A stretch of DNA of 49,322 nt from Bradyrhizobiaceae bacterium (GTDB taxonomy: Bacteria > Pseudomonadota > Alphaproteobacteria > Rhizobiales > Aestuariivirgaceae): positions 1 to 49,322 of the forward strand of contig CANJMQ010000026.1 of the NCBI GenBank assembly GCA_947475225.1, given 5' to 3'. Each line of letters opens with the position of its first letter. Positions within the stretch are counted from its first letter, which is position 1. A program made the translations under genes and the position numbers. Shown in pieces: positions 16,080 to 23,859 of this stretch. The notes under the pieces are model-generated. The model worked only from the letters and a program-made list of their open reading frames with translations. It did not search any database and had not been told where the DNA came from.

Positions 16080-17560
16080 CGCATCACGAAGGGGTTGGCG
16101 AGCGGCTGGTCGGAGGTGTTGATCCACACTGTCTTGGGCCGGGTATAGTCATAGATCGCCTGGAAGCCGCTCTCGCGGCCATAGCCCGACTCCTTGAAGC
16201 CACCGAATTCGGCGATGGGCGAGACGACGCGATAGGTGTTCACCCACACGATGCCGGCACGCAGTTGCTTTGTAACGCGCAGCGCCCGTGCGCCATTGCG
16301 CGTGAACACACCCGCTGCCAGCCCGTGCTTTGTGTCATTGGCTAGCCGCACCACCTCTTCCTCGTCCTTGAAGCGCAGCACGCTCAGCACCGGCCCAAAC
16401 ATCTCGGTGTCGACAATACGGTCCTGCTGGCTGCGGCATTCGATGATGGTGGGTTCGTAGAACAGGCCGCGGTTCTGCGCGGGCGGGCGCTGTCCACCAG
16501 TCAGCAATTTACCACCTTGCTCCTGCGCGAAGGCCACTTCCTTCTCGATGCGGGCCATCTGGCCGTGGGTTGCGAGCGGCCCCATCTGGGTCTCTTCCAG
16601 CAACGGGTCGCCGATGCGGATCTGCCGGGCGCGCGCTACCATGGTATCGAGGAACTGGTCAGCCACCTTGTCCTGCAGGTAGAGCCGCGAGCCCGCCACG
16701 CAGGACTGGCCCGTCGCCCCGAAGATGCCAGAAATCGAACCATTGACAGCGCTTTCGAGATCGGCGTCGTCAAACACCAGGAACGGCGACTTGCCGCCGA
16801 GCTCAAGCGACACCTGCGCAAAGTTCTCCGCCGAATTGCGAATGATCTGGCGCGCCGATTCCGGCCCCCCGGTAAAGCTGATGCGCTGCACGAGGGGGTG
16901 CGACGTCAGCACCCGCCCACATGGGTCGCCATGGCCCGTCACCACGTTGAACACGCCGGGCGGAAAGCCCGCCTCCTCCATGAGCTTCGCGAATTCCAGC
17001 ATGGGCGCCGAGGCATGTTCGGAAGCCTTCAGCACCACCGTGTTGCCCGCTGCCAGTGCCGGCCCGATCTTCACCGCGACGAGGAAGAGCTGCGAATTCC
17101 ACGGCACCACGGCCGCAACGACGCCCAGCGGCTCGCGCAGCGTCATCGCCACCATGTCCGGCTTGTCGATGGGCAGCGTGTTACCCATCACCTTGTCGGC
17201 CGCACCGGCATAGAAATGGAAGAACTCGGCGATGTATTTCGCCTGCCAGCGCGTCTCCTTCAGCATCTTGCCGGTATCGATCGTCTCGGTGCGGCCCAGT
17301 TCCTCGGACTTCTGGGCAAGAAGTTCGGCGAGGCGGCGAAGATACTTGCCGCGCGCGGTCGGAAGTGCCGTCGCCCACTCTCCTTGCGTGAAGGCCCGGT
17401 GCGCGGCCTCCACCGCCCGGTTCACGTCGGCGGCGGTGGCTTCCGGAATTTCCGACCAGTCGTCGCCGGTCGAAGGGTTCATCGAGGTGAAAGTCCGGCC
17501 GTCCGCGGCATCGACCCATTTTCCATCGATGAACATCTGGTAGCGCTGCAGCGTAGTCAT
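16076..17560 (-). CDS. NAD(P)-dependent aldehyde dehydrogenase
   Basis: This 494-aa ALDH superfamily member contains VVPWNSQLFLVAVKIGPALAAGNTVVLKASE (cofactor site), FTGGPESARQI, catalytic Glu in SLELGGKSP and nucleophilic Cys in GQSCVAGSRLYLQ. Family length is typical. Candidate roles are 4-trimethylaminobutyraldehyde to gamma-butyrobetaine, feeding the neighbouring pathway, or oxidation of a semialdehyde formed by ring opening, as TgnC does in trigonelline breakdown. Relatives of this subtype are sometimes labelled carnitine dehydratase in databases, which is misleading. It is transcribed opposite to the ligase gene and is divergent from the RidA gene, so it is regulated separately. Confidence 0.9.
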   Translation of the reverse strand: MTTLQRYQMFIDGKWVDAADGRTFTSMNPSTGDDWSEIPEATAADVNRAVEAAHRAFTQGEWATALPTARGKYLRRLAELLAQKSEELGRTETIDTGKMLKETRWQAKYIAEFFHFYAGAADKVMGNTLPIDKPDMVAMTLREPLGVVAAVVPWNSQLFLVAVKIGPALAAGNTVVLKASEHASAPMLEFAKLMEEAGFPPGVFNVVTGHGDPCGRVLTSHPLVQRISFTGGPESARQIIRNSAENFAQVSLELGGKSPFLVFDDADLESAVNGSISGIFGATGQSCVAGSRLYLQDKVADQFLDTMVARARQIRIGDPLLEETQMGPLATHGQMARIEKEVAFAQEQGGKLLTGGQRPPAQNRGLFYEPTIIECRSQQDRIVDTEMFGPVLSVLRFKDEEEVVRLANDTKHGLAAGVFTRNGARALRVTKQLRAGIVWVNTYRVVSPIAEFGGFKESGYGRESGFQAIYDYTRPKTVWINTSDQPLANPFVMR

Positions 17561-17702
17561 GGGTAGGCCTCCTTCGACGTCATCCGAGAGTGACGGTCCG
17601 CCCGGGGACGTGATGCAAGATTTTCGCCGGGCTCTGTCGGAAATCTATTACAATGCGCCGAACAGCCACGCATAGACTTTTCAACAGGTTGGGAGAGTGG
17701 GA

Positions 17703-18098
17703 TTGGCAAGGACCAAGCAGGTGATTGGTGGACCACTGGTGATCGGCGGCCGTACGCTCTCGCTTTCACGCGCCATCCGCGCGGGTGACTTCGTGTTCCT
17801 CACCGGTCAGGTCCCCTTCAGGGATGGGCAGGTGATGACCACCGGTTCGATCGAGGAACAGACCCGCGCCGTCCTGGACGACATCAAGACAACCCTGGGC
17901 GAGGGCGGCTGCGCCCTGTCCGACGTCGTCAAGGCCATGGTCTGGCTGCGCGACCGTGCCGATTTCCCCGGCTTCAATGCCGTCTATGGCGAGTACTTCC
18001 CGGAGGAACCTCCCACCCGCTCCGCCGTGGTGAGCGATCTGCTCGTCGACGTCCGGGTTGAGGTGGAGGTCATTGCCTACAAGCCGGTGGCGGGCTGA
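17703..18098 (+). CDS. RidA family (YjgF/YER057c/UK114) protein
   Basis: This small trimer-forming protein of about 131 aa has the family pattern RAIRAGDFVFLTGQVPF, IEEQTRAVLDDIKTTLGEGGCALSDVVKAMVWLRD, and the ending PTRSAVVSDLLVDVRVEVEVIAY, with the Arg and Glu that mark imine-deaminase-competent RidA proteins. Such proteins hydrolyse reactive enamines or imines; the RutC subtype assists aminoacrylate handling in pyrimidine breakdown. The TTG start at 17703 is spaced correctly behind GGGAGAG (17691-17697); an in-frame GTG at 17697 would overlap that site. It starts a four-gene unit with a hydrolase, a CoA transferase and DUF1185. Confidence 0.85.
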   Translation: MARTKQVIGGPLVIGGRTLSLSRAIRAGDFVFLTGQVPFRDGQVMTTGSIEEQTRAVLDDIKTTLGEGGCALSDVVKAMVWLRDRADFPGFNAVYGEYFPEEPPTRSAVVSDLLVDVRVEVEVIAYKPVAG

Positions 18099-18099
18099 C

Positions 18100-18897
18100 A
18101 TGGCCTCGTTCACGCCGCGCGGCACCGCCTACGAAAGCTTCGGTAACGGACCAAGGGTCATCGCACTGGTCCATGGCCTGGGTCTCAACCGCCATTCATG
18201 GCAATGGCAGGTTCCAGCGCTGGCAAGGGACTTCCGCGTCATCACCTTCGACCTGCACGGCCACGGCGACAGCAGCGTTCCGCCACAGACGCCATCGCTC
18301 ACCCTGTTCTCCGAGCAACTCAATGAGTTGCTTGATCACCTCGACGTCACCAAGTCGTCCGTCTTCGGCTTTTCGCTCGGCGGCATGATTGCCCGACGCT
18401 TCGCCATGGACCATGCGGCAAGGCTGGACAAGCTTGGCGTCCTCCACTCCGCCCATGCGCGGGACAAGGCGGCACATGACGCGATCCAGGCTCGCGTCGT
18501 GCAGGCCGCCAAGGATGGTCCCGCCGCCACGGTCGAGGCCGCCCTGTCACGCTGGTTCACCGACGGATTCCGCATGAGCCACCCGGAGATGATGGACAAG
18601 GTGCGGCGCTGGATCCTCGCCAACCGCAAGGACGTCTATGCGCCGATCTACCAGGTGCTGGTTGATGGCGTGACGGAACTGGTGGCGCCCAGCCCGCCCA
18701 TCGCCGCGCCTACCCTCGTCATGACCGGCGAGGAAGATTACGGCAATTCCCCCGCCATGAGCCGCGCCATTGCGGCAGAAATCCCGGGCTCCGAACTCGT
18801 CATCCTTCCGGGTCTCCGCCACATGGCGCTGGCCGAGGCGCCGGAGCTGTTCAACGCGAAGCTGCTCGCCTTCCTGTTGCGGGCACAAGATGTCTGA
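18100..18897 (+). CDS. Alpha/beta-fold hydrolase
   Basis: This 265-aa hydrolase has the oxyanion block LVHGLGLNRHSWQWQ, the nucleophile elbow G-F-S-L-G in SVFGFSLGGMIARRFAMDH, an acid in MTGEEDYGNSP and the catalytic His in LPGLRHMALAEAPELF. It resembles 3-oxoadipate enol-lactonase, BioH-type and RutD-type enzymes. It begins one base after the RidA stop, and its end overlaps the CoA-transferase start by 8 bases. Possible tasks are hydrolysing betainyl-CoA (no hotdog thioesterase like CdhB is present) or an enol-lactone/amide from an oxygenase step. The substrate is not determinable from sequence. Confidence 0.88.
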   Translation: MASFTPRGTAYESFGNGPRVIALVHGLGLNRHSWQWQVPALARDFRVITFDLHGHGDSSVPPQTPSLTLFSEQLNELLDHLDVTKSSVFGFSLGGMIARRFAMDHAARLDKLGVLHSAHARDKAAHDAIQARVVQAAKDGPAATVEAALSRWFTDGFRMSHPEMMDKVRRWILANRKDVYAPIYQVLVDGVTELVAPSPPIAAPTLVMTGEEDYGNSPAMSRAIAAEIPGSELVILPGLRHMALAEAPELFNAKLLAFLLRAQDV

Positions 18898-20083
18898 GGC
18901 GCCGCGCGGCATCCTCTCCGGCATCCGCGTGCTGGACTTCAGCCGCATGCTGTCTGGCCCCTACTGCACCATGATGCTCGCCGACCACGGCGCCGAGGTT
19001 ATCAAGATCGAGAGCCCCGAAGGCGACACGAGCCGCAGCAATGGTCCGTGGCGCGCCGATGACGAGGCACATGAATGGGCGGGCTACTTCGTGAGCCTGA
19101 ACCGCAACAAGAAAAGCATCGTTCTCGACCTCAAGACTGAAGCGGCAAAGAGCACGATCCGCGACCTCGTCCGCTCTTCCGATGTGCTGGTCGAGAACTT
19201 CCGGCCGGGCGTCATGGAGCGGCTTGGCCTTGGCTACGAGGAACTGGCTAAGCTGAACCCGGCCCTCGTCTATGCCACGATCCGCGGTTTCGGTGACCCG
19301 CGCAGCGGCGAGAGCCCCTATGTCAACTGGCCGTCCTATGACGTCGTCGCTCAGGCCATGGGCGGGCTGATGAGCATGACCGGGACCGACCGAGACCATC
19401 CTATGAAGTCCGGCCCCGGCATCGGCGACGTCTTCGCCGGCATGATGCTCGCCTTCGCCATCGTCTCCGCCGTGCGCCATGCCGAAAGGACCGGCCACGG
19501 CCAGTTCGTTGACATCGCCATGTATGACGCCATGCTCAGTCTCTGCGAGCGTCTCGTCTATCTCTACGACATGGAAGGCAAGGTGGCGGAGCCCGCCGGC
19601 AATGGCCATCCGCTGCTTGCCCCCTTCGGATTGTTTCCGGCGTCTGATGGCTGGGTGTCGATCGGTGTCGTCGACGATGCCTTCTGGCGCGAACTCACGC
19701 GCATCATGGAGCGCGCAGATCTTCTGGCCGACCAGAGGCTCGCCACCAAAGCCGGCCGCCGCGTCCACGCGCAGGAGGTCAACGACGCCGTCGGCGCCTG
19801 GACACGCCAGCGCAGCAAGGTGGAGCTCGGCGCGCTGCTCGGCGGCAAGTTGCCCTTCGGCCCGGTGAACGATGCGCGCGACATCTTCAATGATCCGCAT
19901 GTGGCGGTACGCGGCATGATCGCCGAGGTGGCGCATGCCGAGGCGGACAAGAAGGGCTGGCGGATTGCCGCCAATCCGATCCGTTTCGGCGCAACGCCGG
20001 CGCCTGCTCCCTTCACCCCGCCACGACTCGGCGAGCACAACCACCTGCTCGCCATGCTCGCGCGCGCCAAACCCGCAACCTGA
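18890..20083 (+). CDS. CaiB/BaiF type III CoA transferase
   Basis: This 397-aa family III CoA transferase has the N-terminal VLDFSRMLSGPYCTMMLADHGAEVIKIESPEGD, then RNKKSIVLDLKTEAAK, VENFRPGVMERLGLGYEEL, and GPGIGDVFAGMMLA containing the Asp expected to form the aspartyl-CoA anhydride. CaiB moves CoA between gamma-butyrobetainyl-, crotonobetainyl- and carnitinyl-CoA, and its presence here fits that chemistry, possibly using betainyl-CoA as donor. The start at 18890 (MSEAPRGILSG) overlaps the hydrolase end; a longer upstream frame is not family-like. Formyl-CoA-transferase-type or other substrates remain possible. Confidence 0.88.
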   Translation: MSEAPRGILSGIRVLDFSRMLSGPYCTMMLADHGAEVIKIESPEGDTSRSNGPWRADDEAHEWAGYFVSLNRNKKSIVLDLKTEAAKSTIRDLVRSSDVLVENFRPGVMERLGLGYEELAKLNPALVYATIRGFGDPRSGESPYVNWPSYDVVAQAMGGLMSMTGTDRDHPMKSGPGIGDVFAGMMLAFAIVSAVRHAERTGHGQFVDIAMYDAMLSLCERLVYLYDMEGKVAEPAGNGHPLLAPFGLFPASDGWVSIGVVDDAFWRELTRIMERADLLADQRLATKAGRRVHAQEVNDAVGAWTRQRSKVELGALLGGKLPFGPVNDARDIFNDPHVAVRGMIAEVAHAEADKKGWRIAANPIRFGATPAPAPFTPPRLGEHNHLLAMLARAKPAT

Positions 20084-20098
20084 ACGCCAGAGGCTCCC

Positions 20099-20707
20099 AT
20101 GGAACTGAAGATCAGAAAGCTCGTCAACTTCGAGGAAGAGATCCATCTCGAGGGTGAGCGCGCCGCAACCCCGCCGCTGCGCATGCTGGGCGTGGCCGCG
20201 GTCGTCAGGAACCCCTGGGCGGGGCGCGGCTATGTCGCGGATCTGAAGCCCGAGATCCGTGCCTTCGCACCGATCCTCGGCAAACTGCTTACCGAGCGCA
20301 TCGTGGCCATGGCGGGCGGGACGGACAAGATCGAAGCCTATGGCAAGGCGGCGATGGCCGGGCTCGACTGCGAGCAGGAGCACGCCTCCGCCCTCATCCA
20401 CACGCTGCACTATGGTAATTTCTATCGCGAGGCACTGGGCGCCAAGACCTATCTCGGCTTCACCAACACGCGCGGGCCCGCCAATACGCAGATCCAGATC
20501 CCGCTGATGGACAAGCACGACACCGGGCGGCGCTCGCATTACCTGACCGTCCAGTTCTCGATCGCCGATGCGCCGGCCGACGATGAACTGATCGCCGCCT
20601 TCGGTGGCGCCACTGGCGGCCGCCCGCACCACCGCATCGGCGATCGCTACCAGGACCTCGCCGACATCGGCGCCGACGTCAACGATCCGGCACGGCTGGG
20701 ACGCTAA
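20099..20707 (+). CDS. DUF1185 (amino acid synthesis, PF06684) family protein
   Basis: This 202-aa protein resembles the AA_synth/DUF1185 family, whose biochemical role is not established despite its name. Visible features are VNFEEEIHLEGERAATPPLRMLGVAAVVRNPWAGRGYVADL near the N-terminus, GLDCEQEHASALIHTLHYGNFYREALGAKTYLGFTNTRGP in the middle and a C-terminal GGRPHHRIGDRYQDL. No signal peptide or membrane segment is present. It is the last gene of the RidA/hydrolase/CoA-transferase unit, 15 bases after the CoA transferase. The co-location suggests a metabolic role with the cluster's substrate; I do not assign one. Confidence 0.8.
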   Translation: MELKIRKLVNFEEEIHLEGERAATPPLRMLGVAAVVRNPWAGRGYVADLKPEIRAFAPILGKLLTERIVAMAGGTDKIEAYGKAAMAGLDCEQEHASALIHTLHYGNFYREALGAKTYLGFTNTRGPANTQIQIPLMDKHDTGRRSHYLTVQFSIADAPADDELIAAFGGATGGRPHHRIGDRYQDLADIGADVNDPARLGR

Positions 20708-20808
20708 GCTGCAAACCGCAGGCACGCAACAGCACGTGCGGGCGTTGTCCCCAATCTGGGAGATACCCGTACGGTCATCTGAGGTTGAAGCTTTAACTAC
20801 CCGTCCCG

Positions 20809-20846
20809 AAAAGAAAAAAGGGCCGGAGGTTTGCACCGCGCGGCCC
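20809..20846 (-). terminator. Rho-independent terminator of the MmgR sRNA
   Basis: On the minus strand GGGCCG (20846-20841) pairs with CGGCCC (20825-20820), followed by TTTTTTCTTTT (20819-20809). The loop carries the conserved GTGCAAACCTC. It ends the sRNA and also lies downstream of the convergent DUF1185 gene. Confidence 0.85.
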
Positions 20847-20897
20847 AAGTCTAGGGAGGAAACGCCCAAGAAGGGCTACGAGGCATCGCTGCCTCGT
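20809..20897 (-). ncRNA. mmgR: MmgR/suhB (alpha-r8) small RNA
   Basis: The minus-strand transcript of about 89 nt has a 5' hairpin, an 8-bp stem with GCGA loop (20878-20885 with 20890-20897). A short GCCC-TTCTT-GGGC hairpin follows, then the single-stranded TTTCCTCCCT motif (20853-20862), and an intrinsic terminator. That arrangement and motif match the alphaproteobacterial suhB RNA family (Rfam RF00519), known in Sinorhizobium as MmgR, which limits polyhydroxybutyrate accumulation. It lies opposite to and upstream of an IMPase-family gene, as is usual for this family. The ends are inferred from the predicted promoter and terminator. Confidence 0.85.
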
Positions 20898-20903
20898 GAA
20901 TGC

Positions 20904-20932
20904 GATATGGCAGTGCAAAATTACATTATCAA
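20904..20932 (-). promoter_or_regulatory. Predicted sigma-70-type promoter of the MmgR sRNA
   Basis: On the minus strand, TTGATA (20932-20927) is followed by a 17-base spacer and CATATC (20909-20904). Transcription would begin about seven bases further on, at or near 20897, exactly where the 5' hairpin of the sRNA begins. The -10 hexamer is poor, so activation by a regulator is possible. Confidence 0.5.
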
Positions 20933-21167
20933 GAGGGGCGGCGGCAGAATTTTGTACAAGCGGTCAAATTCAGCATGAAGACTGCCTGCTGAATATGCAG
21001 AAGCTTATGAAATTAAAGTATTTTCAAGCTCACCCCAGACCTTTTATCAAGCCATGCGCTTGCTGCATGGGCCCTGACTGATGTTGCAGCGCAGCATTAA
21101 ACCGCATCTTGAGGACCGTCCGCGCCTCGCTTAGGAAGAACCTCACTGACGGGAGCAGACGAACAAG

Positions 21168-21959
21168 ATGACAGCGCCGGACTGGGCCGAACTCACCCGC
21201 TTTGCGATTGCCCTGGCAGAGGCATCGGCTGCCGCCATTCTCCCCTATTTCCGTCAGAACACGGCGATCGACGTGAAGGACGGTCCGGTCTGGGACCCCG
21301 TCACCGAAGGAGACCGCGCAGGCGAGCGGGCGATCCGGCAGCTGATCGAACAGCATTACCCGGATCACGCGATCCACGGTGAGGAATACGGAATCAAGCA
21401 GGGCCGCTCTCCCTTCACCTGGGTCCTTGACCCGGTGGACGGCACGCGCAGCTTCGTGAGCGGCATGCCGACCTGGGCCACGCTCATCGGCCTCAGCTTC
21501 GAAGGCCGCCCGGTGGTTGGGCTCATGAACCAGCCGGTGGTGGGCGACATGTTCTACGGCAATCCGCAAGGCGCCTGGCACTGTTATCGCGGTGCAACCG
21601 CTGCCATCACCACGCGCAAGGGCGTACCGCTCAGCCGTGCCACACTCGGCACCACCGCGCCCGAGCTCTATCGTAGTGCTGAAAACCAGCGCCGCTTCCA
21701 GAGCCTCAATTCAAAGGTGCAGCTCACCCGCTATGGCGGGGACGCCTACTTCTACTGCATGGTGGCGGCGGGCCACATCGATATTGCCATGGACTGCGGC
21801 CTGCAGCCCTATGACATCACACCCCTGCTTCCCATCGTCGCCGGTGCTGGCGGTGTTGCGGCGGAGTGGACCAAAGGCGACACGGCAAAGGGTGGAAACG
21901 TGATCACCGCAGGTTCGCAAGCCCTTCTCGACGAGGCGCTGGCCATCATGGCGCATTGA
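21168..21959 (+). CDS. hisN: Histidinol-phosphatase, inositol-monophosphatase type
   Basis: This 263-aa member of the Mg2+-dependent IMPase family has metal-binding motifs at DPVTEGDRAGERAIRQLI, HGEEYG, WVLDPVDGTRSFVSGMPTWATLIGL and PYDITPLLPIVAGAGG. The GTRSFVSGMPTWATLIGL stretch is the form found in alphaproteobacterial HisN rather than E. coli SuhB. The reaction would be L-histidinol phosphate to L-histidinol plus phosphate. It starts about 270 bases past the sRNA promoter; the leader between holds no recognised gene. It is followed by adenine deaminase after about 50 bases. Confidence 0.85.
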   Translation: MTAPDWAELTRFAIALAEASAAAILPYFRQNTAIDVKDGPVWDPVTEGDRAGERAIRQLIEQHYPDHAIHGEEYGIKQGRSPFTWVLDPVDGTRSFVSGMPTWATLIGLSFEGRPVVGLMNQPVVGDMFYGNPQGAWHCYRGATAAITTRKGVPLSRATLGTTAPELYRSAENQRRFQSLNSKVQLTRYGGDAYFYCMVAAGHIDIAMDCGLQPYDITPLLPIVAGAGGVAAEWTKGDTAKGGNVITAGSQALLDEALAIMAH

Positions 21960-21987
21960 TTGCAGATCATCTCTGGCCGTCTATAGT
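21960..21987 (+). promoter_or_regulatory. Possible sigma-70-type promoter for adenine deaminase
   Basis: TTGCAG (21960-21965), a 16-base spacer and TATAGT (21982-21987) lie directly after the hisN stop and 22 bases before the deaminase ATG. The hexamers are close to consensus, so the deaminase may have its own start of transcription. Confidence 0.4.
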
Positions 21988-22009
21988 GACTTTACGCGAG
22001 GAGCCCCCG

Positions 22010-23803
22010 ATGAACGCACCGAAGAGCTGGGCCGACACCGCCGCCATCCTTGTCGACACCGCCATGGGCCGCACCAAGGCCGATATGGTCATCCGCAAGG
22101 GCCGCTGGGTGAACGTCCATTCGGGCGAGATCATTCCGGACACCGACATCGCCATTGCGGCCGGCCGCTTCGCCTATGTGGGACCTGACGCCTCCCATGC
22201 CATCGGCCCCGGCACACAGGTCATCGAAGCCAATGGCCGCTATCTCGTGCCCGGCCTCTGCGATGCCCACATGCATGTGGAAAGCGGCATGGTCACCGTC
22301 ACCGAATTCGCGCGTGCGGTGATCCCGCACGGCACCACCTCGATGTTCATCGACCCGCATGAGATCGCCAACGTGCTCGGCCTGCCGGGCGTCAGGCTCA
22401 TGCATGACGAGGCGATAGGCCTTCCCGTCAACATCTTCGTGCAGATGCCATCCTGCGTGCCGAGTGCCCCCGGCCTCGAGAACCCCGGCGCCGAGCTGGG
22501 CCCCGACGAGGTGCGCGAGGCCATGACCTGGCCCAACATCATCGGCCTCGGCGAGATGATGAACTTCCCGGGTGTAATCGCCGCCGATCCCAAGATGCTG
22601 GCCGAGATCGCCGCCACGCAGACGGCAGGCAAGACGGTGGGCGGCCACTATGCCTCACCTGACCTTGGCCTGCCCTTCCATGCCTATGCGGCGGGTGGCC
22701 CCGCCGATGACCATGAGGGCACCCGCGCCGAGGATGCCATCGCCCGCGTGCGCCAGGGCATGCGCGCCATGCTGCGGCTGGGCTCTGCCTGGTTTGACGT
22801 TGCCGCCCAGATCAAGGCCGTGACGGAACGCGGGCTCGATTCGCGCAATTTCATTCTGTGCACAGATGACTCGCATTCCGGCACGCTGGTGAACGACGGC
22901 CACATGAACCGCGTCGTCCGCCACGCCATCGCACAGGGGCTGAAGCCCATCACCGCGATCCAGATGGCGACGCTCAACACCGCCCAGCACTTCGGGCTCG
23001 AGCGCGAACTGGGGTCGATCACGCCCGGCCGCCGCGCTGACCTGATCCTCACCTCCGACCTGGTGACGCTGCCGGTCGAACTGGTGATTGCGCGCGGCAA
23101 GGTTCTGGCCGAGCACGGCAGGCTCATCGCAGACATTCCAGCCTTTGCCTATCCGGCCAGCGCCAAGAATACCGTCAACATGAAGCGTGATCTGACAGCT
23201 GAGGATTTCGCCATCGCTGCCCCCAAGGGTGCCAACGAGGTGACCGCCCGCGTCATCGGCGTCATCGAAAACCAGGCGCCGACGCGGGCTCTGGAGAAGC
23301 GCCTCAAGGTATCCTCCGGTCTTGTCGATGCCGACAAGGGGTCAGGCGTCTGCCAGATCGCCGTGGTCGAACGCCACAAGGCGACGGGCGGCGTCACCAA
23401 CGCCTTCGTCTCCGGCTTCGGCTACAACGTCGATTGCGCGGTAGCCACCACCGTCGCCCATGACAGCCACCACATGATCGTCGTCGGCACCAACCGGGAC
23501 GACATGGCGACAGCCGCCAACATCCTGCGCAAGGTGGGTGGTGGTGCCGTGGTGGTGAGCAAGGGCGAGATGCTGGCGCTGGTGGAACTGCCGATCGCCG
23601 GGCTGATGTCTGACGAGCGCGCCGAGATCGTCGCCAAGAAGGCCGAGGACCTCGTCAATGCCATGAAGGCCTGCGGCTGCACCTTGAACAACGCCTACAT
23701 GCAGCACTCGCTGCTGGCGCTGGTGGTGATTCCCGAATTGCGGATTTCAGATGTCGGGCTGGTGGACGTCCGGACCTTCGAGAAGGTCGATCTCTTCGTC
23801 TAG
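22010..23803 (+). CDS. ade: Adenine deaminase
   Basis: This 597-aa amidohydrolase-superfamily protein of the AdeC type converts adenine to hypoxanthine plus ammonia in purine salvage. Metal-binding HxH lies in LVPGLCDAHMHVESGM. Further family blocks are TTSMFIDPHEIANVLG, QMPSCVPSAPGLENPGAELGPDEVREAM, ILCTDDSHSGTLVNDGHMN, and a C-terminal domain with TVAHDSHHMIVVGTNRDDMA. The ATG at 22010 follows GCGAGGAG; a longer frame reaching back into hisN is not family-like. A bidirectional-looking hairpin begins six bases after its stop. Confidence 0.93.
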   Translation: MNAPKSWADTAAILVDTAMGRTKADMVIRKGRWVNVHSGEIIPDTDIAIAAGRFAYVGPDASHAIGPGTQVIEANGRYLVPGLCDAHMHVESGMVTVTEFARAVIPHGTTSMFIDPHEIANVLGLPGVRLMHDEAIGLPVNIFVQMPSCVPSAPGLENPGAELGPDEVREAMTWPNIIGLGEMMNFPGVIAADPKMLAEIAATQTAGKTVGGHYASPDLGLPFHAYAAGGPADDHEGTRAEDAIARVRQGMRAMLRLGSAWFDVAAQIKAVTERGLDSRNFILCTDDSHSGTLVNDGHMNRVVRHAIAQGLKPITAIQMATLNTAQHFGLERELGSITPGRRADLILTSDLVTLPVELVIARGKVLAEHGRLIADIPAFAYPASAKNTVNMKRDLTAEDFAIAAPKGANEVTARVIGVIENQAPTRALEKRLKVSSGLVDADKGSGVCQIAVVERHKATGGVTNAFVSGFGYNVDCAVATTVAHDSHHMIVVGTNRDDMATAANILRKVGGGAVVVSKGEMLALVELPIAGLMSDERAEIVAKKAEDLVNAMKACGCTLNNAYMQHSLLALVVIPELRISDVGLVDVRTFEKVDLFV

Positions 23804-23831
23804 AAAAAATGCGCGGGACATGCCCGCGCAT
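23804..23831 (-). terminator. Intrinsic terminator between adenine deaminase and a small secreted-protein gene
   Basis: A 9-bp perfect stem ATGCGCGGG/CCCGCGCAT (23809-23817 with 23823-23831) has loop ACATG, and on the minus strand six T residues follow (23809-23804). It therefore terminates the minus-strand gene at 23860. On the plus strand it could also stabilise the deaminase mRNA end, but there is no T-tract on that side. Confidence 0.8.
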
Positions 23832-23859
23832 CGTGACGCTTCGGAAAGAGTGGTGATGC

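Noticed and set aside
18851-20869. Minus-strand open frame of 672 codons
   Set aside because: It is a shadow of the CoA-transferase and DUF1185 genes with typical antisense composition; only its far end touches the sRNA.
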